A stretch of DNA of 64,000 nucleotides, taken from the NCBI GenBank assembly GCA_963989385.1, contig OZ022509.1:73802667-73866666 (forward strand), written 5' to 3'. The position numbers and the translations under genes are program-made. The notes beneath the pieces were generated by a model. It did no database searches, was not told where the DNA came from, and saw only the letters and a program-made list of their open reading frames with translations. The stretch comes from Ctena decussata. Lineage: Eukaryota; Mollusca; Bivalvia; Lucinida; Lucinidae. This document shows positions 44,861 through 56,303 of this stretch, one piece after another (position 1 is the first letter of the stretch; each line of letters opens with the position of its first letter).

Positions 44861-45204
44861 TGCCTATACAATAAATCTTTCTTTCGGATAAACTTAGTTT
44901 CACCTCGGTTCAATCCACGACTAACAGTCACATTCCCAGATTCCACTCTTTGCCTTATGTCCTTCAATTTAGGGTCAACAACTTGGGCCTGCCTCAACGC
45001 CTCCTTATCACTAGCAATAATTTGATCAGGAACCTTAAGTCTCCTATAGACCTCCTCACCTTGCTTAGCTTGTAACTTAGTCACTGCCGCCATTGCAAAA
45101 TGGGACATATCGGGAAGTTTTGACCCGTCAATATTTCCAATAACCAGGTCATACAATGTATCTTCCATGCACAATGCCTCAGTTTTTCCTGTGAAAATGG
45201 ACAA
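44794..45204 (-). pseudogene. Protease-integrase linker of the Gypsy polyprotein
   Basis: Begins with FTGKTEALCMEDTLYDLVIG, which continues the protease domain in another frame after a shift near 45200, and runs through RQRVESGNVTVSRGLNRGE to the KKDLLYRHL stretch that precedes an integrase zinc finger. A second shift near 44870 leads into the integrase frame. Confidence 0.7.
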
Positions 45205-45780
45205 TCTATGTCAACCATTGCTAAGGGATACCTTTGGGTAGATTCATCAATCAAAGTTACATCAGATTCTCTACCAAGTAACTGATCATTAGAAACCAAG
45301 TTTCTACGAACGACACACCCAGTACAACCTGTCTCCCTTAAAACTATAACTGTCTTACCATTAACCGTACCCTGCGCTGTTGGTAATCGTGACCTTAAAA
45401 AGTAACAGACACCTTCCCCATCCACGTTATCATCGATTAATGGACTTTTTTCCTTACTCTTATAGAGACCTTCAATTTCATGAGACCTATTCATTGTAGT
45501 TTTACAAAAGCTCATTTGATGTCCGCCACCCCGACCACGTCCACAGGAATAACCTCGACCACGGCCACGATCTGAATTACTACCCTTCGTCTGCACAGTA
45601 TCGCTCTTACTCTGTGATCTTTGTGTCTCATCTTTCTGTGCATAACTATTCCCCTAATTTCCGCTATATCCGCTAGCACTTGCACCTACCTCCGCACTAT
45701 ATGATTGCATCCTATCGGGATTCTTATAACATTTATATGTTAAATATCCTTTACCACAATTACTTCATTTTATCTCTGGC
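45081..45780 (-). pseudogene. Gypsy nucleocapsid remnant and protease
   Basis: Upstream (about 45722-45765, minus) a zinc knuckle of the C-x2-C-x4-H-x4-C type is recognisable but broken: the first Cys codon is TGA and the His codon is TAT. The protease follows in the 45596-45081 frame. The active-site loop reads VLRETGCTG where aspartic proteases have DTG/DSG, so the catalytic Asp is Glu. A Gly/Arg-rich patch lies at the frame's start. Two lesions at catalytic or binding positions indicate long inactivity. Confidence 0.7.
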
Positions 45781-46024
45781 TTCGCACTCGGCTTATTATC
45801 AGATCTACTCTGAGTTACGCCCTTACTATCACGCTGCACCTTGTTAACACAAGCGTAGACACCGCCACGTGCTTCTGCAAATAAATCTGCTTCCCTAGCC
45901 ATCTCACCTAGATTCGTGAATGTTTTCGGTTTCAAATGAACATATAGTTCTTTACTACAGGATTATAAAAACTGATCTCTAGCGAAAAAATCGCAAACAG
46001 CTTCGTAAGACTGGTCTACCTTCG
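45781..46024 (-). pseudogene. Decayed middle of the Gypsy gag
   Basis: No long frame remains. Scraps in alternating frames link the SCAN-like part to the zinc knuckle. Confidence 0.4.
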
Positions 46025-46321
46025 TCATTTCAACCATTTATTAAGATACGACCTAAGTCTACTACTAAACTGAATAAACGTTTCGGACTTTTCAGGCCTA
46101 TCATAGCGAAATTTCTTCCTAAATCCGCGTTCAGTCATATCGAAAATCTTTAACAACGTATCTTTCAACTTGTCATAATCCGCTGCATCATCTACAGACA
46201 ATCTATCATAGACATCAAGCGCGCGACCTTTAAGCAATGCGCTTAAATATGCAGCCCAAACGTTTTTATCCCATTTATTCGCCGTCGCGTATTTCTCAAA
46301 CCTTGATAAGTAACTATCCAT
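46025..46321 (-). pseudogene. Gypsy gag, SCAN-like capsid segment
   Basis: The 98-residue frame reads MDSYLSRFEKYATANKWDKN and ends with F.KKFRYDRPEKSETFIQF then RLRSYLNKWLK. This is the helical capsid-type segment of Gypsy gag proteins, related to vertebrate SCAN domains. It is fused in the ancestral frame to the coiled coil upstream; an indel near 46330-46410 separates them. Confidence 0.7.
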
Positions 46322-46413
46322 TTTGTCCTTGCTTTCATCAAAATACGGTTACTTCAGATCTCGCGCATGCGCTAACTTTTCAGCCTTCTGTTTTTCTAAT
46401 TCAACTCTAAACG

Positions 46414-46878
46414 TTACCTTCTGCAATTCATCTGGTTTTTTAACTCGCGTAGACTGTACTTCAACTTTTCTAACTCAACTTCGCTCGACAACTTTGCTTC
46501 CTTATCGCTTTCGACTTGAGACAACCTAGCTTCCCTATCTTTCTCGGCTTGCCGCTCTACACTTTCAATCCGCGCCATCTCGATTTCCCTATCCGCCACA
46601 ATCTTAGCTTCTCCCGTCGCGATCCTAGCCAATTCAATTTCCCTATCTTTTTCGGCCTGCGCGATCCTCTCTTTCTCCGCCGCGATCCTAGCTAACTCAA
46701 TTTCCCTGTCTTTATCGGCTTGCGCAATCTTTTCTTTATCAAGTTCCTCTACTGCGTGCCTTTCTGCCCTCTCAGTCTCTTGCTGTTGTTTCACAAATTC
46801 TTCCAAAGCCTGCCCCTCATAACCTAACTCCTTTCCCGTCTTAACTAACTGATCCATGACGCTTAACGCAATGCTCAC
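46414..46878 (-). pseudogene. Gypsy gag, N-terminal coiled coil
   Basis: A strongly charged helix with repeated KDREIELARIA and EKERIAQAE phrases (about 46700-46520). The frame start MSIALSVMDQLVKTGKELGY lacks an ATG at 46878 in the usual sense; the first ATG inside follows shortly. It resembles the long coiled-coil N-terminus of Gmr1-like gag proteins. The tandem phrases indicate internal duplication. Confidence 0.65.
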
Positions 46879-46879
46879 G

Positions 46880-47770
46880 TTAACTTAACTGAAACCGACG
46901 TTCACTTATAGTCACACACGTTAACGTCTTAGTTAACAATAATAATAACGAACTAATCCAACTAAAACGTTGATTAATTAGTATACTCGCGATCTGGACG
47001 TAGCTATTAAAGTTACGTTCATAACAGACCGGAAATGACGTCATAAACTGACGTTGACTTTGCCAAGAACTACTTTTCACTATCAAATGACGTAATTAGA
47101 TGACGTAAATAACCTACATTACAATTACGCCCAACTTATTCTAGCGTATCGGATATACAAACGTAACGTATGTAACGCAACGTATTAACACTGACACGAC
47201 AACTGTACGTCCTACATTATAAGACCGTATAAGATACCAACGGTAAATCAAACTTAAAATTCTGCTATTAGGTTTAATTCATTGTAACGATATTATATAA
47301 CGTTACGGGTGACCTACGTTACTAAATCAGGACATAAAATGGACCTCAGTAACGATTACGACACAACGTACGAAACGTTTAAGTTAATAAACTAACAGAT
47401 TGTCATGCAACAGCAGCGCCAAGGTACTCAAACGGACCTTAAAACTAAATATGTATCATCCGTGCCAAGACAATTCAGGTCTATATACCTCAGTTTCCCC
47501 ACTCATATATGCAACCTGTTACATTCTATCACAAATTAATGCATGGGCTATCACACTTCATCACGCAGGGAATAAGGATAATTGACCTTATTTGAGTGTA
47601 GGTTATATTTACAAAGAATTTAGTGGTAAAATTGCTCCCTTAAAATTCACATCAATGCAAACAGCCTTACGTCACCTTAGAAAAGAATAATCAGAAAGGC
47701 TATAAAATTGTGCCTAGATTCTATATATATTGTCAATGTCTTACACTGGCAGATATTAACCGGAAACCAA
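46880..47770 (-). other. 5' untranslated leader of the Gypsy element
   Basis: Noncoding DNA between primer-binding site and gag. It is rich in ACGT-containing words (TAACGTA, GACGTAA) and has no frame with similarity. Confidence 0.5.
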
Positions 47771-47788
47771 ATCCCACTTCTGACACCA
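47771..47788 (-). other. Primer-binding site, TGGTGTCAGAAGTGGGAT (minus strand)
   Basis: It lies directly next to the inner end of the right LTR and starts with TGG, the complement of the tRNA CCA end. Similar sites in other animal retrotransposons are assigned to leucine tRNA; I could not check the tRNA match. Confidence 0.7.
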
Positions 47789-49978
47789 TGTTACGCAGAA
47801 GGTTTTACACACGGTTGACACGGGTGTAGAGCCTTATGCGTCGCCAGGACGGCGGAGGGTGACTTCCGGTTAAAGGGTTATCGACCAGTGTATTACATTA
47901 ACAAGGAAACTCTAACAACGTTAGAAGTTTTGGAGTTTATATATATAGTAATGTAAATTCTATAAACAGACAATACAATTCACAACTATCACAATTACAA
48001 TAATATACAACACATATCAGTTCATGTCGCTGGCCCAAGTAAGACGTTTGTTTCAAATCTGCAATCGATTTGCGTACGATACGCAAATAGATTACCGTCT
48101 GACGTCAACACCGTACTCGGCTCAGCGGCATGAACTAAAGGAAAATACAAAGAACAAAACCGTTAACTTGAGCTCATGAAAAAAAAACAAGGCCTTATGC
48201 TGGTTGACTTCAATTGGTCGCTCCCTGGATCCTACCATGGCCAGTCCATAGTATGAGGAACACCAACTTAAATCATGTCGCGCACGCTTATATACTGGTC
48301 GCTCCCTGGATCGTACCAGGGACCAGTCTATATATAATAACAAACACTTTAGTGGACGAACACTGTCCCACTTTCACCTCCGCAGTAAACTCATCGACGT
48401 AACCAGCCGAATTCGCCTATATATTGTGCTTCCCGCCTCAGCTAGGAAACATGCACAAGCGGCGTTGTAACTGCCTCTACCCGGGTTGGTATTAACCTGG
48501 AGATGTATATTGAAACTCCTGGTGAGACGTGGCTCTAGCCCAAACAGCTGACTGCCGGACTTGAAGTGCCTAAAAATAACGAACGTACACTTAATAAATT
48601 ATAACTACATAATAACGGTACGTAAGACTTGGGCCTGTCTTGGAAATACCATACAACGCCCTCGGCGAATGCCGAGCAAAACGCGCACGCGCCAGCCGTG
48701 TCACTAGACACAACTCACGATCACGATGTAAAGCCATAACTGTGCTTACCACTTCCGCCAATGAAGAAACGTAGATCCTACCACGCGTGTGCGTCGAAGG
48801 ATCTGACGTCAAACATTGTCAAGAAGTATACAGACGTCAACAGGCATTTCCATGACATACCCCACATAAAACATGACTAATCTAAACAATGACCTTTCTA
48901 CATTAAATTGATTTACCAAAAATCTAACTCGCATATGTATTAATTCATTTCTTTAAACTAAGCGTATTACCATTTGCCATAGAATATAATAACTTAATAA
49001 GCGTTTCTAACACATTTAGGATCATAACGTTTGATCTGACATCGTGACGCCAATGATGTTATACCATATGACGTCATCTAGTGAAGGCAAATAAAACGCA
49101 TGACGACCAAATGTTACCATTATAACAAATGGAAAAAAAACCTTAATGCGGTGCATGCTAAGACGTCACTTGACGTCACGATTATGTAAATTAGTTCCAT
49201 TACAAATCAATCTACTTCTATAGGCCACGTATACGTGAAACTAATATAAACAGTGCTGACGTCGCAATAACATGAATGCAACTGACGTCACATGAATAAC
49301 ATGAATGCAACTGACGTCACTGGACGTCAAATAGACGCACACCATTGCAACCAATATCAGTGATATAAACTATTTCCGTAATTTACAAAACATCCTAATA
49401 TACAAATATTATGCGCAGCATGATCATTACCAACAAAATCAGTCGATAATCCTAATATACAAATACCATGTGCAGCATGATCATTAACAAAATCAGTCGA
49501 CACATGCGCAGCATGATCATTGTCAACAAAATTCAGTCGACACATATAATCATACCAGATCAATCAGAAGTCACATTTTTCATTCTTAGCGAAAACTATT
49601 CTGAATAAATATAATAAAATCTTACCCCTCAGGTCTTAACACTGAACCTAGGCACACGACAATATAACATCCTTCACATTAGAATTACACAGCCACGTCT
49701 AATTTTTCAATAAAAGATTAGAGTATAAATACTATGCGTCTCACATTTAAATCATGCGACACGAATTTAAGCGTGCAGGTATTCACCTTTAAATCATGCA
49801 ACACGCAGTCCAGTGAAAACTGCCACGTGAGGTATTCACAAATAACCCATGCATGACGTAGCCACAAATTCCGTAAATGTTTTATTACCACAGTTACCCT
49901 AAAAACTGTAGCCCTACTGATTGAAATGATTAAAATAACTTCGACGACATAGTCGACGATGCGATTCATTTCGTAACA
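47789..49978 (-). repeat. Complete right (5') LTR, 2190 bp
   Basis: It runs from TGTTACGC to CGTAACA, so it has short inverted termini. TGACGTCA occurs at 48099, 48804, 49069, 49171, 49283 and 49312. On the minus strand the cluster at 48804-49319 lies in the U3 side. A ~60-bp unit with GCAGCATGATCATT is repeated about three times at 49380-49545. It is the sole full copy of this LTR in the window. Confidence 0.88.
49069..49319. promoter_or_regulatory. Cluster of CRE palindromes (TGACGTCA) in LTR
   Basis: Four perfect TGACGTCA octamers within 251 bp (49069, 49171, 49283, 49312), with near-matches beside them. CREB/ATF proteins bind this octamer. Four in 250 bp is far above chance. Whether they drive LTR transcription is an inference. 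Confidence 0.5.
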
Positions 49979-49983
49979 ATTTG

Positions 49984-50690
49984 GCCGGTGCCGGTAGGGG
50001 TTTGTGACGAATCCAAAAAAAAAAAGTTGTGCAGAAAACGCTATAATAACTTCTAAAGCGTTAGAAGATACATTCTCTTTTTTTCTCTCCGTAGTTCAAA
50101 AGTCCAAACTTTGCATTGAAATTAGGGGTTTTATAAGAAAATTAAAATATATATAAAATATTCTAACGGTAATTGCGTCACAAAAATTATAAGGTAGCTG
50201 TCATTATTGATAATGCTCTGCAGCTGCCGTTGTGCCGGTCTTGAAACGCGTCCATGTATATCATTCACTGTGCACATTATATTTATATCAGAAATATATT
50301 TTGAGAAATCAGAAAATTTTGGATGGGTTAGACTTTTATTCCAGATACATGTAATTACTTTTTAATCATTTTGAATCTTTTTCAAACTTATCAGTCTTTG
50401 ACTCGACTGTCTTAATAAAAGTACGAAATTACAGTATGCCTTTCTTGGCTTTCGTCACCAGATATTGTCAGAGTAACTGATGAGGCTTGATAAGACGAAA
50501 CTTTGAAGTATGGTTAATGCTTCTTGTTTTGAATGTGTTCCCTGCTCTTGAACGAACTCTTTAGGATTTTAGCTTGACTTCATTGCAACTGGTGTTGTGT
50601 CGTGTGGAACTCTTTAAAGTGTTTAGACATATGTGTGAAGTTTTATCAAAATCAGTCCATAAATAAGGGTGCTAGAGGGATTGCAAGGTT
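49984..50690. other. Intergenic, nothing recognised
   Basis: Only short frames and a poly-A run (about 50018) are present. Confidence 0.4.
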
Positions 50691-50699
50691 TTTTTTTTC

Positions 50700-51360
50700 T
50701 AAAAATAGCTATTGTGACCTTGACCTTGCCTCTTAAATGCTGCATCGCGAATTTGTCCAAGATATTGTCACACTTAACATTTGCCTGAAGTTATATCAAA
50801 ATCTTTCCATAGTTTTTTCTAAAAAAAGAGACTGTGACGTTGACCTTGGATCTACAACGCTGAAACGCGAACTTGTCCAAGATATTGTTATACATGTACT
50901 TAACATTTGTGTGCAGTAATATCAAAATCAGTTTACAAATAACGGAGCTAGAGCCATGACAAAGCTTAGCATCTGCGGTCTTGACCTTGGACATTCAGTA
51001 GTATAACGTAAACTTGTCCCAGATATTGACATGCCTTATACCAAAATCGGTCCATAACAAAAGGCGTTAGAGGGATGACGAAGCATTTTCTAGAAATAGC
51101 ATCTGTAGCCTTGGCATTGGACCTACAATGCTGAAGTGTGGACTGGTCCGAGATACTGTCCTGCTTAATATTTTAGTGAACTTATATAAAAATCGGTCCA
51201 TAACAAAATGCGCTAGAGTGATGAGATAAAATTTTCCAAAAATAGCAACTGTGACCTTGACCTTGACCCTAAAAATCTGGAACGCAAACCTGTCCAAGAT
51301 ACTGGAGCACTACACACTTGGGTGAAGTTATATCAAAATCTGTCAATAAATAAAGGGACT
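50700..51360. repeat. Tandem repeat, about five units of ~120-145 bp
   Basis: Units share TGTGACCTTGACCTTG or a variant, a CTGAAACGCGAACTTGTCCA-like phrase, AAGATATTGT and TATATCAAAATC followed by CATA. Unit starts are near 50713, 50833, 50978, 51108 and 51250. Degree of identity varies and no unit is coding. Confidence 0.7.
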
Positions 51361-51839
51361 GGAGCGATTTAATGCGTAAGATCCGTGTGCTCCCTAGTGC
51401 CAACGGGGTTTCCATTTGTTTTCCAAATTGGTGAAAGAACCCGGATTTTAAACCCTGCTCATATCTAATTTTTATCCGACATACAACCAAACAATATATT
51501 TCTCGAAACGATGGGGCACTGAATGAAAAACGTACGTTACAGAAAAGGACATAAAATGACATCTTCATCTCTTTAATAACTAGGGAGTAAATCTTGTTTT
51601 TGATAATTCCCGTTTGTCTTGTTTGTTTGTTTATTTATTTCCATATAATAGCAAATGAAAGACATACACTGTCGTAAGGACAAAATTTTCATATTAGGTG
51701 ATTTGATTTTTATGATAGACCTTTTTGTCCTCTTTAATTCAGCCATATATTATCAAATATTGTAAAATATTTTTTTTTCTTCTCAAAATTATACAATAGT
51801 TAAATGATTATTTAAGGTATGAATTTCATTTTTTCTGAG
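51361..51839. other. Intergenic, nothing recognised
   Basis: AT-rich, only short frames. Confidence 0.4.
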
Positions 51840-52000
51840 GTTTATCGAAGTGTAAACTACATTGGGTCACGTGCAAAGTGAATGAACCCCGAAGGGGTTC
51901 GTGTAAACTTTGCTAGTGACCCAATGTAGTTTACACTTCGATAAACTTCGGGGTTCATTCACTTTGCACGTGACCCAATGTAGTTTACACTTCGATAAAC
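51840..52000. repeat. Palindromic repeat with one left and two right arms
   Basis: The left arm starts GTTTATCGAAGTGTAAACTA and includes GGGTCACGTGCAAAG (E-box CACGTG). Its inverse occurs twice, as a truncated copy (about 51905-51945) and a full copy (about 51947-52000). The centre contains a short GAACCCCGAAGGGGTTC hairpin. Confidence 0.75.
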
Positions 52001-53344
52001 ATCAGAAAAATTAAGTTCATTGCTTATCAATCAAATCTTTCATGAAAAATCTTGTATAAGAGCTAAAATTGAAGCAGTAAGACATGAACACGCAATTTCT
52101 TCTGCTAACAGCAGAACGGCATGCATGACGTCATGACGTTGGTGACGTGCAATCAAGTTGTAGACAGCCATTGTTTATTTTTACGTCATTGACGTCGCGT
52201 CTCTCAATGTAATTATTGAAATGTAAACTTCATCACGTTCCAATGGCTTACTGTAGGGCTTTTCAGTAAATACACCAAGAATGCAAATATTTAGTAATAG
52301 ATGTATAAATTTGGAGTCTTTTATTTATATACGCCTATCGCCGTAGTAAACTGGTAAACTAAGTGCTAATTTTATCCCTGTAACTAAAAAGCTGTAATTG
52401 TGCCAAAACTTTTAAAAATTTTGACGAAATTATACAGCTTTTTAATAAGAACTTCTTCCTGCGCATGTTCAGTATGTGTGCAGTATACGTGTAAGCTTTT
52501 CAAACCATTTTTTCTGACACCTTAGAAGGAATGTATTACAAAGTATCTACTGAATCCTGTCTTTAAAGGCCCTATTGCTCTATAAATATGAAAAAAAATT
52601 ATCACGAAGTATCGCTGCAAGCTTCTTACCATAGTTTCTTCATTGCAAATGACCGCGATCAGCCAATTTTAAACATATAAAACACCCAGTTTCACATAAA
52701 AAGGGTTTGAAATATTATTTGGGTCATTTTAGTTGGTAACTAAGATGACCTACTTTCGATTTCATGCCCTTGAATAAAATGGTAAAAATACAATGTACAA
52801 GATGGGGCCCCATTCACTGTCGCGCTTTTGTTTATATTGCGTCGCTCAGCTGGAAACCGGAAAAGAAAAAATCATATTTTGTTGAGCGATCTGCAGTTTT
52901 TCAAAAACCTGTTTTCCATATTTTTGCCAGCTATTTTGATCAATTCATGCACATCAACCAACATTTCATCGCCAAACGCCAAGGTTGAAAGGCGTTTCAT
53001 AATGATTTGTGTTTAGACGTTTTGTACACTGATAGGACTATGAAGACTTTAACAATAAACCAATATGAAAATGGATGACCTGGTAAAACTTTGTGTAACA
53101 AAAAGCTTTTGTTTTTTAAAATGAAGCTTCTGTATCCATTTTTAACATTGCTTATCCGTTATTACTTGTAAATATATATTGTACTAAATTTCCTTTCTAC
53201 GTGCAAAGGCTCGAAAACGGTAAATATTGCCGCATTTTTTCGATACTGATTAGTTAAAATTTTGCCCTTTTTCATAATTTCGATGTGAGCTTTAGTTTAA
53301 ACTGTATTTTTATTTATTTATTTATTTTTTGTATATATTTCATA
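52001..53344. other. Intergenic, nothing recognised
   Basis: No similarity in any frame. Several TGACGTCA-like words (GACGTCATGACG near 52130) occur but without repeat context. The 74- and 62-codon plus-strand frames at 52764-53016 overlap each other and look random. Confidence 0.4.
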
Positions 53345-55349
53345 GAGAGTTTGAGAGTTTTTATTGATTGACCAAACCCCTAACCGGGGTACAAGTCAAA
53401 AACATACAAACAAAATAAACATGAAACAAACATGAGGAAAGTTTCAAATATACACAATTAAATGAGTGCGCATATGAGAGCTTCTATGACTAGGAGTCCA
53501 CACGACTAGCTTTAAACTTTCACTTTTAAGTCCATCCATTTACACCGACACACTAAATTCCTCCATGATTCCAGGCTCCCAGACGGGAATTACTGTAACA
53601 GACATTGTAGGTCCAGATCAAGCTGCCCACAAAGGGGCAACCTGACCAGGACCTACCCTGCCTGATATTCTATCAGCATCGCGAAATTCTCCATGGGGAA
53701 GGGACCCCTTTACTGAAATTTTGGAACATTTTGAGCATCTGCAGCTCTGGAACCACAGGAGAAATTCAACTTGAGTCTATGCTTTGTAATTGTCACAACC
53801 ACAGATAGTTAAATGTTTCTGAAAATTTCTTGAAATGTCTTCAGAATTATTTTACTGAATTTAGCCACTTTAAAAATGGTTTGAGTATCCCTGGAGATCA
53901 TAATATTATGAAAGACATTAACATTGGGTCTAGATGTAAGTCCTCTTGGCAAATAGACCTTTCTGGCATCTTCAAAATAGGTACATTCAAGCATGTAATG
54001 AAACTCGTCGCCAATTTTATGCAGTCTACACAGCTCACATATTCTGTCATCCCTTTGAGTCCCTAAAAATCTCCCCCATTCAATTGGCATTTTATGGTTA
54101 AGTGACCTAAAGTGGCAAAAAGATTTAGACAGATCATGGGGCAAAATATTAAAGTAATTTTCATATCCAAAATCTTGTTTAAAAATTCTATAGTTGAGAC
54201 ACTTTGGACTTTCAAAAACTTCTTCTTTCCAAGAAAGACTGTGTAATTCTGATAATTTGAGTTTAACTGACTTTGATATATGAAGGGGCACATTAGTCTG
54301 ATTTAGCCAATAATGTTCAAGACCACTATCATTCAAAGTATTTTTAATATACATTAACCATTTAGAATGGAAAAGATCCCTATTATGCATGGCCAACAGA
54401 ATACTATATAATTTACTAGAAATTTTGTCAGTTTTGCCATTTACTAGGCGCTGCCAAAATCCAATCATTCTGGTCTTAATATCAATTGAAACCGGATGCC
54501 TTCCTAGTTCCCCATACAAAATTAAATTTGGAGTGGTTTTTTTAACATTTAATATGATCTTATAAAACTGTAAACATAACCTCTCAAGCATATTGTGGTT
54601 CTCAAAACCAGTAACTTCTGAACCATACAATAAAATGGGCAACACCATAGTGTCAAACATTTGTAATTGAATGTCTACAGGTAATTGTAACTTTCTCGAC
54701 TTTTTCAGAACAGAAAACATAGCTTTTCGAGCTTGTTCGAAAAGACGCTGATTATTTCTAGTGAAATGTCCATTGTATGAAAACATAGTACCAAGATAAA
54801 CAAAACTATCATCAACAGATAATTCCAGTCCGTTATACAAAAATTTTGGAACATGTTCAGATTTCCGGTTACAGAAAATAGTGATTTTTGTTTTGGTTGG
54901 GTTGACCTCTAGAATCCAGGATTTACAATACAAAAACATTGCATTTAAAGCTGCCTGAAGCTCTTCAGCGGACTCTGCAAAAATAACTGTATCATCGGCA
55001 TAAAGCAGAATATATAACTTGAAGTAAACTTCAATCTCATCATTACTGAGAAGAATATGGGCCATGTCAGAGACATTATTAAGACCATTATAAGCATGAG
55101 ATATAAACTCTGACAGATCATTTAAGAACAACGAGAAGAGTACAGGGGACAAATTTTCGCCTTGCCTGACTCCGATGTTACTGGAAAAAGATCCAGATTT
55201 TAAATTTCCTATCCTTACAGCGGATTTGGCATTGGCATACAAACTATGGATAATTTTAAACATTTTACCATCAATGTTATTACTAAGAAGCTTTTGCCAA
55301 AGGAATAAAATACAGAACATACCAATACAATATAATCGGAAATACAATA
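53345..55349 (-). pseudogene. LINE with reverse transcriptase palm/thumb and C-terminal zinc-binding tail
   Basis: The frame 55349-53809 encodes the 3' half of a non-LTR reverse transcriptase. Features: VRQGENLSPVLFSLFLNDL (box with QG-x-LSP), then LYADDTVIFAES (YADD catalytic box), then LEVNPTKTKITIF, a long post-RT region with LYGSEVTGFEN, and a tail RICELCRLHKIGDEFHYMLEC with C-x2-C-x7-H-x4-C zinc-binding spacing. The 5' part (endonuclease and RT fingers) is missing; the copy is cut at 55349 by the MITE at 55350. On the minus strand AATAAA (about 53362) lies in the 3' untranslated part, which ends near 53345. The RT is intact within this span. Clade not assigned. Confidence 0.85.
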
Positions 55350-55567
55350 TGAGCCGCGACATGAGAAAACCAACAATGTGGTTGTGCGCCCAGCGCAGAC
55401 TCAGATCAGCCTGGGCATCCAGCCTTCGCTGTCCGCATGGAGGTAACTCAGACCCTTAGCTACCCTTTGAGCACTTAACGAAGTGTCTAGTCAAACTGAG
55501 CGAATGCCCAGGCTGATCTGAATCTGCGCTGGGCGCACGACCACATTGTCGGTTTTGTCGCGGCTCA
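55350..55567. mobile_element. TGAGCCGCGACA MITE inserted in the LINE (218 bp)
   Basis: Termini TGAGCCGCGACATGAG and GTCGCGGCTCA, with TA on both sides (55348-55349, 55568-55569). Its left arm lacks about 20 bp of the usual sequence. It borders the truncated LINE, so the MITE either arrived after truncation or marks its breakpoint. Confidence 0.85.
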
Positions 55568-56303
55568 TATAATAAAAATGGGATTCAGAAGGAAGTCTTA
55601 GACTTATTCTTATCTGTATCCCATTTTGCAATAACATTAACTTTGAAACAACAGGTGATTTGAACTAACATCTAGTAACAAAGCTTGTCCGTTGAATGTT
55701 CAGTCATAAGATACAAACAGAAAGAAAATGAAATATATAGATATACATTTGCACACCTATTTCACAGAACATCCTGACTAGACCTCATGCAGGCAAGACT
55801 CTCCAATGATCATACTCAGCTTTTTAATTTTCTTATCGTGACAGAAAATCTAATCATTGTATTGCTCCCCGTAGTAAATAACACATGCATGACGTTACAT
55901 CAGATGTTCTGCGTCAACAGTTGTGCTTTTATGACTAGCTGTACGTTTATTCCATTTAATCAACATAAACTTAGGTCTCCACGGGGAATGGAGATATCAA
56001 GTACTATTTAAAAAGATAATATAAGTGATAGAGTGGTTATTGGCGTCAAATCTCACTTATTCTAATAACACGCGAGACATTCAGATATAATAGGAGTAGA
56101 TGGTTAAGTAGGGTTTATGTTCCATTCCATAAAAACGTTACTTGTGTCCAAGTTTAGTTGTTGGTTTGTTAGGCAGTATTTCCAGAGGAGGTGAAATAAA
56201 GAGAGAAGTCTGGTGACTTTTTAAGTAGCGCATGTATTCAAACAATCATCCTAAGGTTAATACTCTAGAAGATTAATGGCTAAGAATAAAACAATGTATC
56301 AAA
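55568..56303. other. Intergenic, nothing recognised
   Basis: I looked for LINE 5' sequence continuing beyond the MITE and saw none. Confidence 0.4.

Larger units (their letters stand above)
32484..49978 (-). mobile_element. Ty3/Gypsy LTR retrotransposon (Gmr1-like order), heavily rearranged
   Basis: The outer edges are LTR sequence beginning TGTTACGC (32484) and ending CGTAACA (49978), flanked by ATTTG at 32479-32483 and 49979-49983. The 5-bp match is good evidence for a single insertion. In minus-strand sense: full 5' LTR (49978-47789), primer-binding site, gag, protease, integrase with chromodomain-region-like tail, polypurine tract (43348-43334), then foreign DNA to 34000, then the 3'-LTR remnant (33999-32484). 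Integrase directly follows protease, as in Gmr1-like elements, where RT follows integrase; no RT or RNase H is present. The ~1.5 kb of LTR that can be compared differs by roughly 1-2 percent by eye. Confidence 0.75.

Noticed and set aside
44667..44891. Plus-strand frames opposite the integrase and gag regions
   Set aside because: They are antisense shadows of recognised retrotransposon coding sequence.
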